Source: Paracoccus halophilus
GTDB lineage: Bacteria > Pseudomonadota > Alphaproteobacteria > Rhodobacterales > Rhodobacteraceae
Assembly: GCF_000763905.1 (NCBI RefSeq)
Contig: NZ_JRKN01000001.1
Span: 186,001-250,000 of the forward strand
Direction: 5' to 3'
DNA length: 64,000 nucleotides
Part shown: piece after piece, positions 50,828-61,776 of the stretch
Layout of the letters: each line of letters opens with the position of its first letter
How positions within the stretch are numbered: the first letter of the stretch is position 1
Translations under genes and position numbers: made by a program
Notes under the pieces: model-generated
Databases searched by the model: none
The model's input: the letters and a program-made list of their open reading frames with translations, nothing else
What the model was told of the DNA's origin: nothing

Positions 50828-52279
50828 ATGAGCGATCTTGCCGACAAGCGCAAATTCTATATCAACGGCCAATGGGTCGACCCGGCCAGGCCCAACGATC
50901 TTGAGGTGATCGACCCCTCGACCGAGGAACCCGTCGCCGTGATCTCGCTGGGCGATCAGGCCGATACGGACGCTGCGGTGGCGGCGGCCAAGGCGGCGTT
51001 TCCGGCATGGTCCGCGACCGCTCCGGCCGAGCGGCTGGCCTATGTCGAGAAAATCCTCGAGATCTATCGCCGCCGCGCGCCCGACATGGCCAAGGCGATC
51101 AGCGACGAGATGGGCGCGCCACAGGACATGGCGCTGCGCGACCAGACCGGCGCGGGCGAGTTTCACATCGCCACCTTCATCGAAAACTTCAAGGGTTTCG
51201 AATTCATCCGCCCGCTGGGGCCGCATGCCCCGACCACCATGGTCGCCTGGGAACCGATCGGCGTGGTCGGGCTGATCACGCCCTGGAACTGGCCGATGAA
51301 CCAGGTCACGCTGAAGGTGATCCCGGCGCTTCTGGCGGGCAATACCGTGGTGCTGAAGCCCAGCGAGATCGCGCCGCTTTCCTCGATCGTCTGGACCGAG
51401 ATCATGGACGAGGCCGGGCTGCCGCCGGGCGTCTACAACATGGTGAACGGCGATGGCGTGGGCGTCGGCACGCAGCTTTCGGTGCATCCCGATGTCGAGA
51501 TGATCAGCTTTACCGGCTCGACCCGGGCCGGCATCGCGATCACCAAGGCGGCCGCCGATACGGTGAAAAAGGTCACGCTGGAACTGGGCGGCAAGGGCGC
51601 CAACCTGATCTTTGCCGATGCCGACCCGGCGGCGGTCGAACGCGGCGCCCGGCATTGCTTCAACAATTCCGGCCAGTCCTGCAACGCGCCGACCCGGATG
51701 CTGGTCGAGCGGTCCTTCTATGACCAGGCGGTCGAGCAGGCCAGGAAGGTGGCCGAGGACACGCCCGTCGCGACCGCGCATCAACCGGGCCGTCATATCG
51801 GGCCGGTGGTCAGCAAGCTGCAATGGGACAAGATCCAGGATCTGATCCAGAAGGGCATCGACGAGGGCGCGCGGCTGGTCGCCGGCGGTCCCGGCCTGCC
51901 CGAGGGCGTCAATCGCGGCTATTTCGTGCGGCCGACGGTCTTTGCCGATGTGAACAACGACATGACCATCGCGCGGCAGGAAATCTTCGGCCCGGTCCTG
52001 TCGATCATCCCCTTCGACAGCGAGGATGAGGCCGTCGAGATCGCCAATGACACGATCTACGGCCTGACCAACTATGTCCAGACCCAGGACGGCCAGCGCC
52101 GCAACCGGCTGGCGCGGCGCCTGCGCGCCGGCATGATCGAGACGAATGGCGAGGCCCGTGGCGCGGGCTCGGCCTTTGGCGGGGTCAAGGCCTCGGGCCG
52201 GGCGCGCGAGGGCGGCGTCTGGGGGATCGAGGAGTTCATGGACAGCAAGCAGATCAGCGGCTGGGACGTGAACGCCTGA
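50828..52279 (+). CDS. Aldehyde dehydrogenase, NAD(P)-dependent
   Basis: A 483-residue enzyme of the ALDH superfamily. Motifs are PWNWPMNQ near residue 154, KPSEIAPLS near residue 177, the general base Glu in ELGGKGANL near residue 251, and the catalytic Cys in GQSCNAPTR near residue 285. EIFGPVLSI is near residue 385. It oxidises an aldehyde to the acid; the substrate is unknown and there is no pathway neighbour. The ATG follows AGAGGAGC. Confidence 0.93.
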   Translation: MSDLADKRKFYINGQWVDPARPNDLEVIDPSTEEPVAVISLGDQADTDAAVAAAKAAFPAWSATAPAERLAYVEKILEIYRRRAPDMAKAISDEMGAPQDMALRDQTGAGEFHIATFIENFKGFEFIRPLGPHAPTTMVAWEPIGVVGLITPWNWPMNQVTLKVIPALLAGNTVVLKPSEIAPLSSIVWTEIMDEAGLPPGVYNMVNGDGVGVGTQLSVHPDVEMISFTGSTRAGIAITKAAADTVKKVTLELGGKGANLIFADADPAAVERGARHCFNNSGQSCNAPTRMLVERSFYDQAVEQARKVAEDTPVATAHQPGRHIGPVVSKLQWDKIQDLIQKGIDEGARLVAGGPGLPEGVNRGYFVRPTVFADVNNDMTIARQEIFGPVLSIIPFDSEDEAVEIANDTIYGLTNYVQTQDGQRRNRLARRLRAGMIETNGEARGAGSAFGGVKASGRAREGGVWGIEEFMDSKQISGWDVNA

Positions 52280-52320
52280 CCGGGCGGCCGCGCTGCGCGG
52301 CCAGCCGGAACGAAAGACAG

Positions 52321-52344
52321 CGCCCGGCCGCAAGCGGCCGGGCG
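52321..52344. other. Strong hairpin between convergent genes
   Basis: CGCCCGGCCGC (52321-52331) pairs perfectly with GCGGCCGGGCG (52334-52344) over a 2-nt gap, so a few central pairs must open. It is followed by AAATCGTTTC. It could end transcription of the aldehyde dehydrogenase gene, but the T-run is poor. Confidence 0.45.
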
Positions 52345-52432
52345 AAATCGTTTCAACATGTGGCCGGTGGCGGGGTACCGGCCCGGCGCGTCACGGCCCG
52401 CCGGTTCCATTCCTGGCCGGTCGCGTGCCTTA

Positions 52433-53845
52433 TCACACAAAAAGAAAGTCACCCTCGGTCAGGCCGGTCGCGTTCGCGACATAGACCTGAAAGTCATATT
52501 CCGCGTCGCCGTCGTTATCCATGCGGACCAGCGAGCTCTGATTCAGCGTGACGACCCAGATGCTGTTGGCTGCGGGGCCGGAATCGCTCCAACCCGGGCC
52601 ATCGAACAACGGCACCCGCGGCTCGACGTAGAAAAAGAAGAAATCGAACCGATCAATGCCGGGCTCGAAACCGAAAATGGTGTCGCCGCCGGAATCGGCG
52701 AGGCTGTTCTCGACGTAGTAATAGGCGATCGTGTCCTCGCCGCCCGGCCCGAGGTCGACGATGTCGTTCCCCGAGGTCGCTTCGATGCTGTCATTGCCCT
52801 CGCCGCCGAATATGGTGTCGTCGGCGATATGGCCCGATATCGTGTCGTGGCCGTTGCCGCCGACCAGCGTAGAGCCTTGGGTAACTACCCCGCCGTTGCC
52901 AACGGCAAGGGTGCGGATTTTGTCATCTCCGTCGCCGCCATCCAGATAGTCGCCGCCACTGAAATCTCGCAGCTGGTCGTGGCCCTCATTGCCGTAAAGC
53001 GAATCGTGGCCCTCGTCGCCGTACAGAGTGTCGTCGCCCGCAAGTCCCCAGAGCCGGTCGTCGCCGGACCCGCCATATATCCCGTCATTGCCGTTCCCGC
53101 CGTCGAACCAGTCGTCACCGGAGCCGCCGATCATCAGGTCGTGGCCCTGGCCACCGTAAAAGGCGTCTTTTCCCGCGAACGCGTCGCGAATCTGGTAGCG
53201 AGGATTGTCGCCGGGGGTGTAAAGCACGGTGTGGCCGACAAGGGTGTCGTTGCCGGCGCCGCCGTAAAGGCGGTCATTGCCGACATGGCCATAGATCAGG
53301 TCCTGGTTCTGGCCGCCCAACAGGGTGTTTTTGCCCGCGCCGCCGAACAACAGGTCATCGCCCAGACCACCGCGCAGCAGATCGTCGCCGGCATTGCCAT
53401 AAAGCGTGTCATTGCCGCTTTGGCCAAGCACGATGTCCCTGCCGTCATTGCCGAACAGCAGGTCCGCACCATCGCCGCCGGCGACCCGGTCATTGCCGTG
53501 ATAGCCATGGATCGTGTCGGCGCCGTTACCGCCAAAGGCGGTGTCATTGCCGATCCCCGCCTGCAACCAGTCATTGCCGTCATCGCCGGTCAGGCTGTCA
53601 TCGCCGTCATCGCCGTAAAGCGTGTCGTCGCCGCTGCCGGCGGTCAGCAGATCGTCGCCGGAGCCGCCGCGCAGCGAATCCTCGCCCTCGCCGGCGTTCA
53701 GCCGGTCATCGCCGGAATGGCCGTAAAGACTGTCCGCGCCGCGACCCGAAAAGATCGTGTCGTCGCCGCCAAGACCGCGCAGCAGATCGTCGAACCTGCT
53801 GCCGATGATGACATCGCCGTGTTTCGTGCCGTTTCTCGTGACCAT
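52433..53845 (-). CDS. RTX/hemolysin-type calcium-binding repeat protein
   Basis: A 470-residue protein made almost wholly of GGxGxDxLx nonapeptide repeats, which fold into a calcium-loaded beta roll outside the cell. Examples are GGAGNDTL and GGSGDDWFDGGNGND. The repeats fill about residues 20-380. A C-terminal non-repeat region of about 90 residues, ending GLTEGDFLFV, is the likely type I secretion signal. No catalytic domain is visible. I start at the ATG giving MVTRNGTKHG; a start 45 bp upstream is possible. No type I transporter gene is nearby. Function is unknown; matrix, adhesin or surface-layer roles are possible. Confidence 0.88.
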   Translation of the reverse strand: MVTRNGTKHGDVIIGSRFDDLLRGLGGDDTIFSGRGADSLYGHSGDDRLNAGEGEDSLRGGSGDDLLTAGSGDDTLYGDDGDDSLTGDDGNDWLQAGIGNDTAFGGNGADTIHGYHGNDRVAGGDGADLLFGNDGRDIVLGQSGNDTLYGNAGDDLLRGGLGDDLLFGGAGKNTLLGGQNQDLIYGHVGNDRLYGGAGNDTLVGHTVLYTPGDNPRYQIRDAFAGKDAFYGGQGHDLMIGGSGDDWFDGGNGNDGIYGGSGDDRLWGLAGDDTLYGDEGHDSLYGNEGHDQLRDFSGGDYLDGGDGDDKIRTLAVGNGGVVTQGSTLVGGNGHDTISGHIADDTIFGGEGNDSIEATSGNDIVDLGPGGEDTIAYYYVENSLADSGGDTIFGFEPGIDRFDFFFFYVEPRVPLFDGPGWSDSGPAANSIWVVTLNQSSLVRMDNDGDAEYDFQVYVANATGLTEGDFLFV

Positions 53846-53932
53846 TGCGATTCCCGCCCAGCCTGGGTTAACGGCGCGACTATGTTGCATCGGCAGGCGC
53901 CGGGCAACCTGATTGCACCTTCGGGCTGACGT

Positions 53933-54940
53933 TCAACCGGAATGATGGTCGTGAAAGCTCATGACCGTGACCTGACGGTAAACCTGGCCCGGCCCCAGCA
54001 CCGCCGAGGGATAGCCGGGATGGTTCGGGGCATCGGGCCAGAGCTGCGGCTCCAGCGCGATGCCGGCATGGGCGCCATAGGCGGCGCCGCCGATCCCCGG
54101 CGCGCCCGGCCGCAGATGGTTGGCGGGATAGACCTGCAAGCCCGGCTCGGTCGAGCGCAGCGTCATGCTGAGCCGGCCGGCCCGCAGGGTCGCGGCCTCG
54201 CGGGGGGTGTGCCGGCGGCGATCGGCAAGGCACAGGTTATGGTCGATCGCGGGGCCGCCAAGGCGCTGATCCAGCCGCACCGGCCGACGAAAATCCAGAT
54301 GCGTGCCCTGCACCGATGCCGGCGGGCCGCTGGGGATCCGATCGTCATCGACCGGCAGCCAGTGCTCGGCCGGCACGGTCAGCCAATGCCCGCCGACGGT
54401 CGCGGCGCCACTGAGGTTGAAATAGCTGTGCTGCGCGAAACTGCACAGGGTCTCGTCATCCGAGGTCGCAAGGATGGTCAGGCGCAGCGCCGGGCCGGGC
54501 AGGATCAGATAGGTCGCGCGGATCAGCATATTGCCGGGGAACCCCATATGCCCGTCGGTCAGGTGATCCGCCAGGGCGACCATGCCCGGCTCATGTGCGG
54601 CCAGCATCCAGTTTCGCGTGCTGGTGCCGTCGCTGCCGCCATGCAGCAGGTGGCGCCCGTCCTGGTTGCGGTCCAGATGCAACTCGCGCCCGTCCAGCCT
54701 GGCGCGGCCCTGGGCGATGCGGTTGGCATAGCGCCCGACGATGGCGCCGAAATAGCGCCCCTCGTCCAGATAGGGCGCAAGCGTGGGAAAGCCCAGCACC
54801 AGCGGGTGATCGGTGCCCTCCAGCCGCATATCCTGCACCGAGGCGCCCAGCGTGATGACCGAGACCGTCAGGCCATGGCCCGAGATGGTCGCGCGCCGGA
54901 CGCAACCGCGACCTGGCAGCGTGCCGAAATCCCGGATCAT
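53933..54940 (-). CDS. galM: Aldose 1-epimerase (mutarotase)
   Basis: A 335-residue mutarotase that interconverts alpha and beta anomers of aldoses. Motifs are the N-terminal ITLGASVQDM near residue 30, GRYANRIAQGRARLDG near residue 69, HLLHGG near residue 97 and HSYFNLSG near residue 170, with a catalytic Glu expected near IALEPQLWPDAP (about residue 295). It is the last gene of the sugar operon and overlaps the lactonase gene by 4 bp. This supports supply of the right sugar anomer to a dehydrogenase. Confidence 0.92.
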   Translation of the reverse strand: MIRDFGTLPGRGCVRRATISGHGLTVSVITLGASVQDMRLEGTDHPLVLGFPTLAPYLDEGRYFGAIVGRYANRIAQGRARLDGRELHLDRNQDGRHLLHGGSDGTSTRNWMLAAHEPGMVALADHLTDGHMGFPGNMLIRATYLILPGPALRLTILATSDDETLCSFAQHSYFNLSGAATVGGHWLTVPAEHWLPVDDDRIPSGPPASVQGTHLDFRRPVRLDQRLGGPAIDHNLCLADRRRHTPREAATLRAGRLSMTLRSTEPGLQVYPANHLRPGAPGIGGAAYGAHAGIALEPQLWPDAPNHPGYPSAVLGPGQVYRQVTVMSFHDHHSG

Positions 54941-55788
54941 CGGATCAGGACAGGGGGCTCGGGTCTTCCCCTTGCATTTGCGGGCACGACGAGCCAGGTC
55001 CGGCCGTCCTGCGGGCCGTTCAGGTTCTCGGCCGCGCTGGTTACCATCATGCGGTCGAGCGCGGCACCGATGAAGGCGGGGCAGCTGACCTGCGCCGCGG
55101 GCAGGTCGATGCGCTGCAGCAGCCGGCCGTCATCGGGCGCATGGCAGGTCACCGTGCCGCTGCCCCAGCGGGCGTTCCAGAACCGGCCCTGATCGTCGGT
55201 CACCGCGCCATCGGGATTCTGGTCGCTGCCGGCCAGATCCAGAAAGATGCGCGGCTCGGCCAAAGGCCAGCCCTGATCGTCCAGCGCCTGCGACCAGACC
55301 TTCTGTTCGGCGGTATCGGCGAAATAGACCTTGCGGCCATCGGGCGAAAAACAGATCGCGTTGGGGATCGACATATTGGCCCGAAGCTTGCGCAGCTCGC
55401 CGCGATAATAGCGATAGATCGCGCCCTTTCCACGGCCTGCGTCATGCGCCATGGTGCCGATCCAGAACCCGCCGAAAGGATCGGCGCGTCCGTCATTCGA
55501 GCGATTGCCCGGCTGATCGGCCTCGATCGCGACGACCTGCCCGAGGCTGCCATCGCCCAGATCGAAGCGGGCAAGGCCGGTCTCGGTGGCGATCAGCAGG
55601 CGGTCGCGGTCGATCCAGCCCGCGGCCGAGGGTTTTTCACCGAATTGCCAGGACAGTTCGCGGTCGCCGTCGCGCGACAGCAGCCGCCGGCCGTGAATGT
55701 CGAACCAGAACGCCTGTTCGCGTTCGGGGTGCCAGAATGCGCCTTCGCCCAGTTCGCAACGGCGCGAATCGAACAGCTCGGCACTCAT
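54937..55788 (-). CDS. SMP-30/gluconolactonase family sugar lactonase
   Basis: A 283-residue six-bladed propeller lactonase. CELGEGAFWHPEREQAFWFDI near residue 11 holds the metal-binding Glu. RSNDGRADPFGGFWIGTM near residue 95 and NPDGAVTDDQGRFWNARW near residue 189 follow the family pattern. In this operon it should open aldonolactones such as galactonolactone or arabinonolactone to the acid. The start overlaps the dgoA stop as ATGA. Confidence 0.9.
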   Translation of the reverse strand: MSAELFDSRRCELGEGAFWHPEREQAFWFDIHGRRLLSRDGDRELSWQFGEKPSAAGWIDRDRLLIATETGLARFDLGDGSLGQVVAIEADQPGNRSNDGRADPFGGFWIGTMAHDAGRGKGAIYRYYRGELRKLRANMSIPNAICFSPDGRKVYFADTAEQKVWSQALDDQGWPLAEPRIFLDLAGSDQNPDGAVTDDQGRFWNARWGSGTVTCHAPDDGRLLQRIDLPAAQVSCPAFIGAALDRMMVTSAAENLNGPQDGRTWLVVPANARGRPEPPVLIR

Positions 55789-56387
55789 GTCGCGGCTTTC
55801 AGCGCCGCCACCATTTCGCGCGCGCGGGTGCCCACCGCCTCGGCGCTGTCGCCGGGCTTGTAAAGCGCCGAGCCGATGCCGAAACCCTGCGCGCCGGCGC
55901 GCAGCCAGTCGGCGAAATTCGCCGGTCCGACGCCGCCCACGGCATAGACCGGCGCCTCGCGCGGCAGCACGGCGCGCAGGGCCTTCAGCGCGACGGTGCC
56001 GGCCTGATCGGCGGGAAACAGCTTGAGCCCCGAGGCGCCGGCCGCGAGCGCCGCGAAACATTCGGTGGCGGTAAACACGCCGGGCCAGCTTTCCAGCCCC
56101 AGCCTGCGGGTTTCGCGAATGACGGTCGGGTCGGCATTGGGCGAGACGATCAGCCGCCCGCCGGCGTCCTTGACCGCCTGCACCTCCTGCGTGCTGAGCA
56201 CGGTGCCCGCGCCGATCATGGCCCGCCCGCCCAGGGCCTGCACCATCAGGCGGATGCTTTCCAGCGGCTCGGGCGAATTCAGCGGCACCTCGATCCGGTC
56301 GATGCCGGCCTCGACCAGGGCCTCGGCCACGGGCAGGGCTTCGGGCGGGGTCAGGCCACGCAGAATGGCGATGATGGGAGTGGTCAT
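55785..56387 (-). CDS. dgoA: 2-dehydro-3-deoxy-6-phosphogalactonate aldolase
   Basis: A 200-residue class I aldolase of the KDPG/KDPGal family that splits the phosphorylated keto-deoxy acid into pyruvate and glyceraldehyde 3-phosphate. Motifs are ILRGLTPPEA near residue 8, VPLNSPEPLESI near residue 34 and GAGTVLS near residue 59. The Schiff-base Lys is in GLKLFPAD near residue 122. The VPLNSP segment and the neighbouring galactonokinase favour KDPGal over KDPG. It overlaps dgoK and the lactonase by 4 bp each. Confidence 0.93.
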   Translation of the reverse strand: MTTPIIAILRGLTPPEALPVAEALVEAGIDRIEVPLNSPEPLESIRLMVQALGGRAMIGAGTVLSTQEVQAVKDAGGRLIVSPNADPTVIRETRRLGLESWPGVFTATECFAALAAGASGLKLFPADQAGTVALKALRAVLPREAPVYAVGGVGPANFADWLRAGAQGFGIGSALYKPGDSAEAVGTRAREMVAALKAAT

Positions 56388-57286
56388 GGTTTCTCCTGCA
56401 GGGCGGTTCGGGCTGCGGTCAGGCCGGCCAGCACCAGTTCGCCGCCATCCAGATGGGCGGCATCGGCCCCGGCCGCACGCAGCGGTGTCTCATATAGGCG
56501 GGCAAGCGCGGGCGCGCCAATCACGATGGTCGTGCGGTCGTGCCAGAAATCCCGCGCCGCGCCAAGCTCGGCGCCGATCAGCAGGCCGGAAAGCGCACCC
56601 GCCGCCTTTTCGGCGCCCAGATCGTGCAGCAGTGCGCCGGCGCGTAGCGCAAAAAGGCCCGCATGAGCGGCGTTCGGATCGGCCATGGCGCGGCTGGCGG
56701 CGGCGGCGAAGGCCTCGTCATCCGTCGCGGCGTCGCCGATGGTCAGGCGCAGCACCGATTGCCGCGAGATCAGCGAGAAAAGCTCGCCCGTCATGAAGGT
56801 CTGAAAGCGCTCGACCCGGCCGGCCCGGATCGCGACCCATTTGCAATGCGTGCCGGGCAGGCAAAGCGTGCCGTCGAAATCCGGCTGCGCCGCCAGAAAG
56901 CCGGCGATCTGGGTTTCCTCGCCCCGCATCACGTCGGCGGGCTCGGCTTGCGACAGGCCGGGCAGGATGCGCGGATCCAGCCGCGCGTCGCGGACCGGCG
57001 GGCGGGTGGCGCGATGCGGGTCCAGCGGCGTGCAGGGGGTGGCGCGATATTCGGCCTCGGCCCAGCCGGTGCGGGCGCCGACCATGCCGCAGGCGATGAC
57101 CGGCATCTGCCCGCGATCGGGCAGCCAGTCGGCGATCAGCTCCAGCAGCGCCGGCTCGAAGCCCTCGGGCGTGAGCCCTCCCATGCCCTTGTCCGAGGCG
57201 CGCGCCGCCACAGGTTGCGCGCCGGACATGGCCCAGACGCGCAGCCTCGTGGTGCCCCAGTCTACGGCGATCCAGTCTGGCTGCAT
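56384..57286 (-). CDS. dgoK: 2-dehydro-3-deoxygalactonokinase
   Basis: A 300-residue kinase of the DgoK family that phosphorylates 2-dehydro-3-deoxygalactonate with ATP. IAVDWGTTRLRVW near residue 6 is the phosphate-binding start. GMVGARTGW near residue 67, LPGTHCKWV near residue 142 and GAELGAARDFW near residue 240 are characteristic. It starts 3 bp after gguB, so sugar uptake and catabolism share one transcript. Confidence 0.94.
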   Translation of the reverse strand: MQPDWIAVDWGTTRLRVWAMSGAQPVAARASDKGMGGLTPEGFEPALLELIADWLPDRGQMPVIACGMVGARTGWAEAEYRATPCTPLDPHRATRPPVRDARLDPRILPGLSQAEPADVMRGEETQIAGFLAAQPDFDGTLCLPGTHCKWVAIRAGRVERFQTFMTGELFSLISRQSVLRLTIGDAATDDEAFAAAASRAMADPNAAHAGLFALRAGALLHDLGAEKAAGALSGLLIGAELGAARDFWHDRTTIVIGAPALARLYETPLRAAGADAAHLDGGELVLAGLTAARTALQEKP

Positions 57287-57289
57287 GGC

Positions 57290-58466
57290 TTATGACTTGC
57301 TCTTGTTCGAGACGTCGAAGATCACGGCGGCCATCAGCACCAGACCCTTGATGATCTGCTGATAGTCGATGCCGATGCCCAGGATCGACATGCCGTTGTT
57401 CATCACGCCCATGATGAAGGCGCCGACCACCGCGCCGATCACCGTGCCGACGCCGCCGGCCATCGAGGCACCGCCGATAAAGACGGCGGCGATCACGTCC
57501 AGTTCGAAGCCTTCGCCGGCCTTGGGCGTGGCCGAGTTCAGCCGGGCCGAGACGACCAGCCCGGCCAGCGCCGCGAGCATGCCCATATTGGCGAAGGTCA
57601 TGAACACGACGCGTTCGGAATTGATCCCCGACAGCTTGGCCGCCTTGGCATTGCCGCCGATGGCGAAGATGCGCCGCCCGATGGTCGTGCGTTCCGAGAT
57701 AAAGGCGTAAAGCGCGACCAGCACGGCCATGACCATGAAGACATTGGGCAGGCCACGGAAATTGGCCAGCGCCCAGGTCATCATCACCAGCGCCATGAAG
57801 ATCAGCGCGTTCTTGGCGGCGAAAAAGGCGAAGGGCTCATCCGCGATGCCCATGGATTCCTCGCGCCGGCGGGCGCGGATCTGCAGCCAGAGGATCGCGA
57901 CGGCCGCGCCCCAGCCCAGGATCAGCGACAGGGTGTTGGGCTTGTCCGGGCCAAAGATATCCGGGATGAAGCCCGAGGACAGCATCTGGAATTCGCGCGG
58001 GAAGGGGCCGATATTCTGGCCCTTGAGGATCCACATGGTCAGCCCGCGAAAGACCAGCATCCCGGCCAGCGTGACGATGAAGCTGGGGATTTTCCAATAG
58101 GCGATCCAATAGCCCTGAATGCCGCCGATGATCGCCCCCGCGATCAGGCTCAGCACGATGACCAGCGGAATCGGCAGCCCCATCTTGACGATCATCAGCC
58201 CGGCCAGCGCGCCCACGAATGCCGCGACCGAGCCTACCGACAGGTCGATATGCCCGGCCACGATGACCAGCAGCATGCCCACCGCCATGATGACGATATG
58301 GCTGTTTTGCAGGAACAGGTTGGTCAGGTTCACCGGCCGGAACAGGATGCCGCCGGTCACGATCTGGAAAAAGGCCATGATGATGACCAGCGCGAACAGG
58401 ATGCCGTATTCGCGGATATTGCGGCGGATAAAGCCGAAGGTATCGCCGGCGGGGCGGGCTGGGGTA

Positions 58467-58474
<8 letters not shown>
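57290..58474 (-). CDS. gguB: Sugar ABC transporter permease, GguB/MmsB type
   Basis: A 394-residue inner-membrane permease with about ten helices of the ribose/xylose (BPD_transp_2) class. [20 protein letters not shown] near residue 71 is the hallmark motif. [13 protein letters not shown] near residue 272 is the loop contacting the ATPase. The extra length compared with RbsC matches GguB and XylH. It overlaps the ATPase gene by 8 bp. It works with ChvE and GguA in aldose uptake. Confidence 0.92.
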
Positions 58475-60041
<1,567 letters not shown>

Positions 60042-60064
60042 GGCCACCTCCTTGGATTGCGGAG

Positions 60065-60091
60065 GCGCCGCCGCAAGGGTCGCGGCGGCGC
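60065..60091 (-). promoter_or_regulatory. Stem-loop between chvE and gguA
   Basis: GCGCCGCCGC (60065-60074), a 7-nt loop and GCGGCGGCGC (60082-60091) form a perfect 10-bp stem in the 57-bp gap after the chvE stop. No T-run follows on the transcribed strand. It probably protects chvE mRNA and lowers downstream expression. Confidence 0.6.
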
Positions 60092-60098
60092 GAAGCGA

Positions 60099-61163
60099 TC
60101 ACTTCAGCTGGTCTTCGGTGTAATAGCCCGAACCGACCAGTACCTCGGTCAGGTTCGCGGCCGTGACCGGCACCGGCTCCAGCAGGTAGGAGGGCACGAC
60201 CTTGACGCCATTGTCATAGGTTTCGGTGTCGTTCACCTGCGGCTCTTCGCCCTTCATCATGGCATCGACCATGGCGACGGTGACTTTTGCCAGTTCGCGG
60301 GTGTCCTTGAAGATGGTGGAATACTGCTCGCCCGCCAGGATCGACTTGACCGATTGCAGTTCCGCGTCCTGACCCGAAACGATCGGCATCGGCATGTCGC
60401 CCGAGCCGTAGCCCACGCCTTTCAGCGACGAGAGGATGCCGATGGACAGCCCGTCATAGGGCGACAGCACGCCCTGCACCTGCTTGTCGGTATAATTCGC
60501 CGACAGGATGTTATCCATCCGCGCCTGGGCCGTGGCCGGGTCCCAACGCAGGGTGCCCACCGTATCCATGCCCATCTGCCCCGAGGGGATCACCACCGAG
60601 CCGTCGTCGATCAGCGGCTGGATCACCGACATGGCGCCGTCATAGAAGAAATAGGCGTTGTTGTCGTCGGGGCTGCCGCCGAACAGCTCCACGTTCCAGG
60701 GCTTCACGTCGGGAAAGCGCTCCTTGAGCCCGGCGACCAGCGTATTGGCCTGCTCGACGCCCACCTTGAAATTGTCGAAGGTGGCGTAATAGTCGATATC
60801 GGGCGTGTCGCGGATCAGCCGGTCATAGGCGATGACCTTGATATCGGCGGCCTGGGCATTGGCCAGCGCATTGGACAGCGTGGTGCCGTCGATGGCCGCG
60901 ATCACCAGCACGTTCACGCCCTTGGTGATCATGTTCTCGATCTGGGCCAGCTGGTTGGGGATATCGTCATCGGCATATTGCAGGTCGGTCTGATAGCCGG
61001 CGGCCTCGAACTGCTTGACCATGTTGTCGCCGTCCGCGATCCAGCGGGCCGAGGTCTTGGTCGGCATGGCGATCCCGACCATGCCCTGGGCCGCCGCGAT
61101 GGCGGGTATCGCCATCGCAGCCGCCGAGGCCAGCGCCAGAGCGCATTTCCTGAGGTTCAGCAT
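60099..61163 (-). CDS. chvE: Periplasmic sugar-binding protein, ChvE type
   Basis: A 354-residue periplasmic protein. The signal peptide is cleaved after AAA near residue 25. The mature start is [21 protein letters not shown], a ChvE/MmsA signature. [11 protein letters not shown] near residue 86, [15 protein letters not shown] near residue 113, and PIVSGQDAE near residue 258 line the sugar site. ChvE binds several aldoses, including galactose, arabinose and glucose. It is the first gene of the uptake and catabolic operon. Confidence 0.93.
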   Translation of the reverse strand: MLNLRKCALALASAAAMAIPAIAAAQGMVGIAMPTKTSARWIADGDNMVKQFEAAGYQTDLQYADDDIPNQLAQIENMITKGVNVLVIAAIDGTTLSNALANAQAADIKVIAYDRLIRDTPDIDYYATFDNFKVGVEQANTLVAGLKERFPDVKPWNVELFGGSPDDNNAYFFYDGAMSVIQPLIDDGSVVIPSGQMGMDTVGTLRWDPATAQARMDNILSANYTDKQVQGVLSPYDGLSIGILSSLKGVGYGSGDMPMPIVSGQDAELQSVKSILAGEQYSTIFKDTRELAKVTVAMVDAMMKGEEPQVNDTETYDNGVKVVPSYLLEPVPVTAANLTEVLVGSGYYTEDQLK

Positions 61164-61358
61164 GTTTCCTCCCTGTGTTCACTGCGCCGGTGGCGGCTGC
61201 CTGTCGCAGCACCTTTCCTGCCGGTGCAGTCGATCAATCCGCGCGGGCGGGTGACGCGGATACGCCAGCCGCTGCCGCAGACGGCCGGTATCGACCCGTC
61301 TGCGCCCGAAGCTAGCGCCAGGTTCATATATCCGTCAATTCAGCATTCGGCCGATCTG

Positions 61359-61376
61359 CATATCTGAAATGATATG
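61359..61376 (-). promoter_or_regulatory. Palindrome upstream of chvE
   Basis: CATATC (61359-61364), a 6-nt centre and GATATG (61371-61376) form a perfect inverted repeat 196 bp upstream of the chvE start. It contains the T-N11-A arrangement of LysR-type sites, the class of the chvE regulator GbpR in Agrobacterium. The regulator gene is not in the window. The rest of 61164-61470 has no gene. Confidence 0.4.
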
Positions 61377-61470
61377 TGCCATGGGGAATCGGGCAATTGC
61401 CCCGTCTCAGCGACAGGGGCTGCCCCGGCGGTCCGTCCGCCTGACGTAGCGGCAACACGCCGCGGGCGGT

Positions 61471-61776
61471 TCAGCTGTCGGCGCGCAGGTCCGCCCATTC
61501 CGGGTGCCGGTCGAATTGCGCCTGAACATAGCTGCAGTTCGGCGCGATCAGCAAACCGCGATGCCGCGCATCGGCGATCAGGCGCTTGACCAGCGCCATG
61601 GCGACGCCGCTGCCGCGCATCGGATTGGGCACAAAGGTGTGATCCGCGACGATGATGCCGGGCCCGCCATTTCTCCAGGTCAGTTCCGCCTCGCCTTCGA
61701 CGCCGGGAAGCTGCGCGAAATAGCGCCCTGAACTGCCGTAATCCTCATGCGAGATCTGGATGGATGCTTGTGACAT
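61471..61776 (-). CDS. Small GNAT-fold N-acetyltransferase (YjdJ-like)
   Basis: A 101-residue acetyltransferase-like protein of the COG2388/YjdJ group. FAQLPGVEGEAELTW is near residue 20 and IIVADHTFVPNPMRGSGVAMALV near residue 41, with the acetyl-CoA loop in RGSGVA. LIAPNCSYVQAQFDRHPEW is at the C-terminus. These small proteins have no known substrate. I use the ATG giving MSQASIQ; its ribosome site is weak. It lies upstream of chvE on the same strand but 307 bp away. Confidence 0.82.
   Translation of the reverse strand: MSQASIQISHEDYGSSGRYFAQLPGVEGEAELTWRNGGPGIIVADHTFVPNPMRGSGVAMALVKRLIADARHRGLLIAPNCSYVQAQFDRHPEWADLRADS

Noticed and set aside
52321..52344. Hairpin as a firm bidirectional terminator
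   Set aside because: The stem is perfect but T-runs on both sides are short and interrupted, so I list it only as a hairpin.
52358..53929. A 523-codon plus-strand frame opposite the RTX gene, rich in V-I-A repeats
   Set aside because: Its repeats are the complement of the glycine-rich nonapeptides on the minus strand. It has no start signal and no sensible fold.
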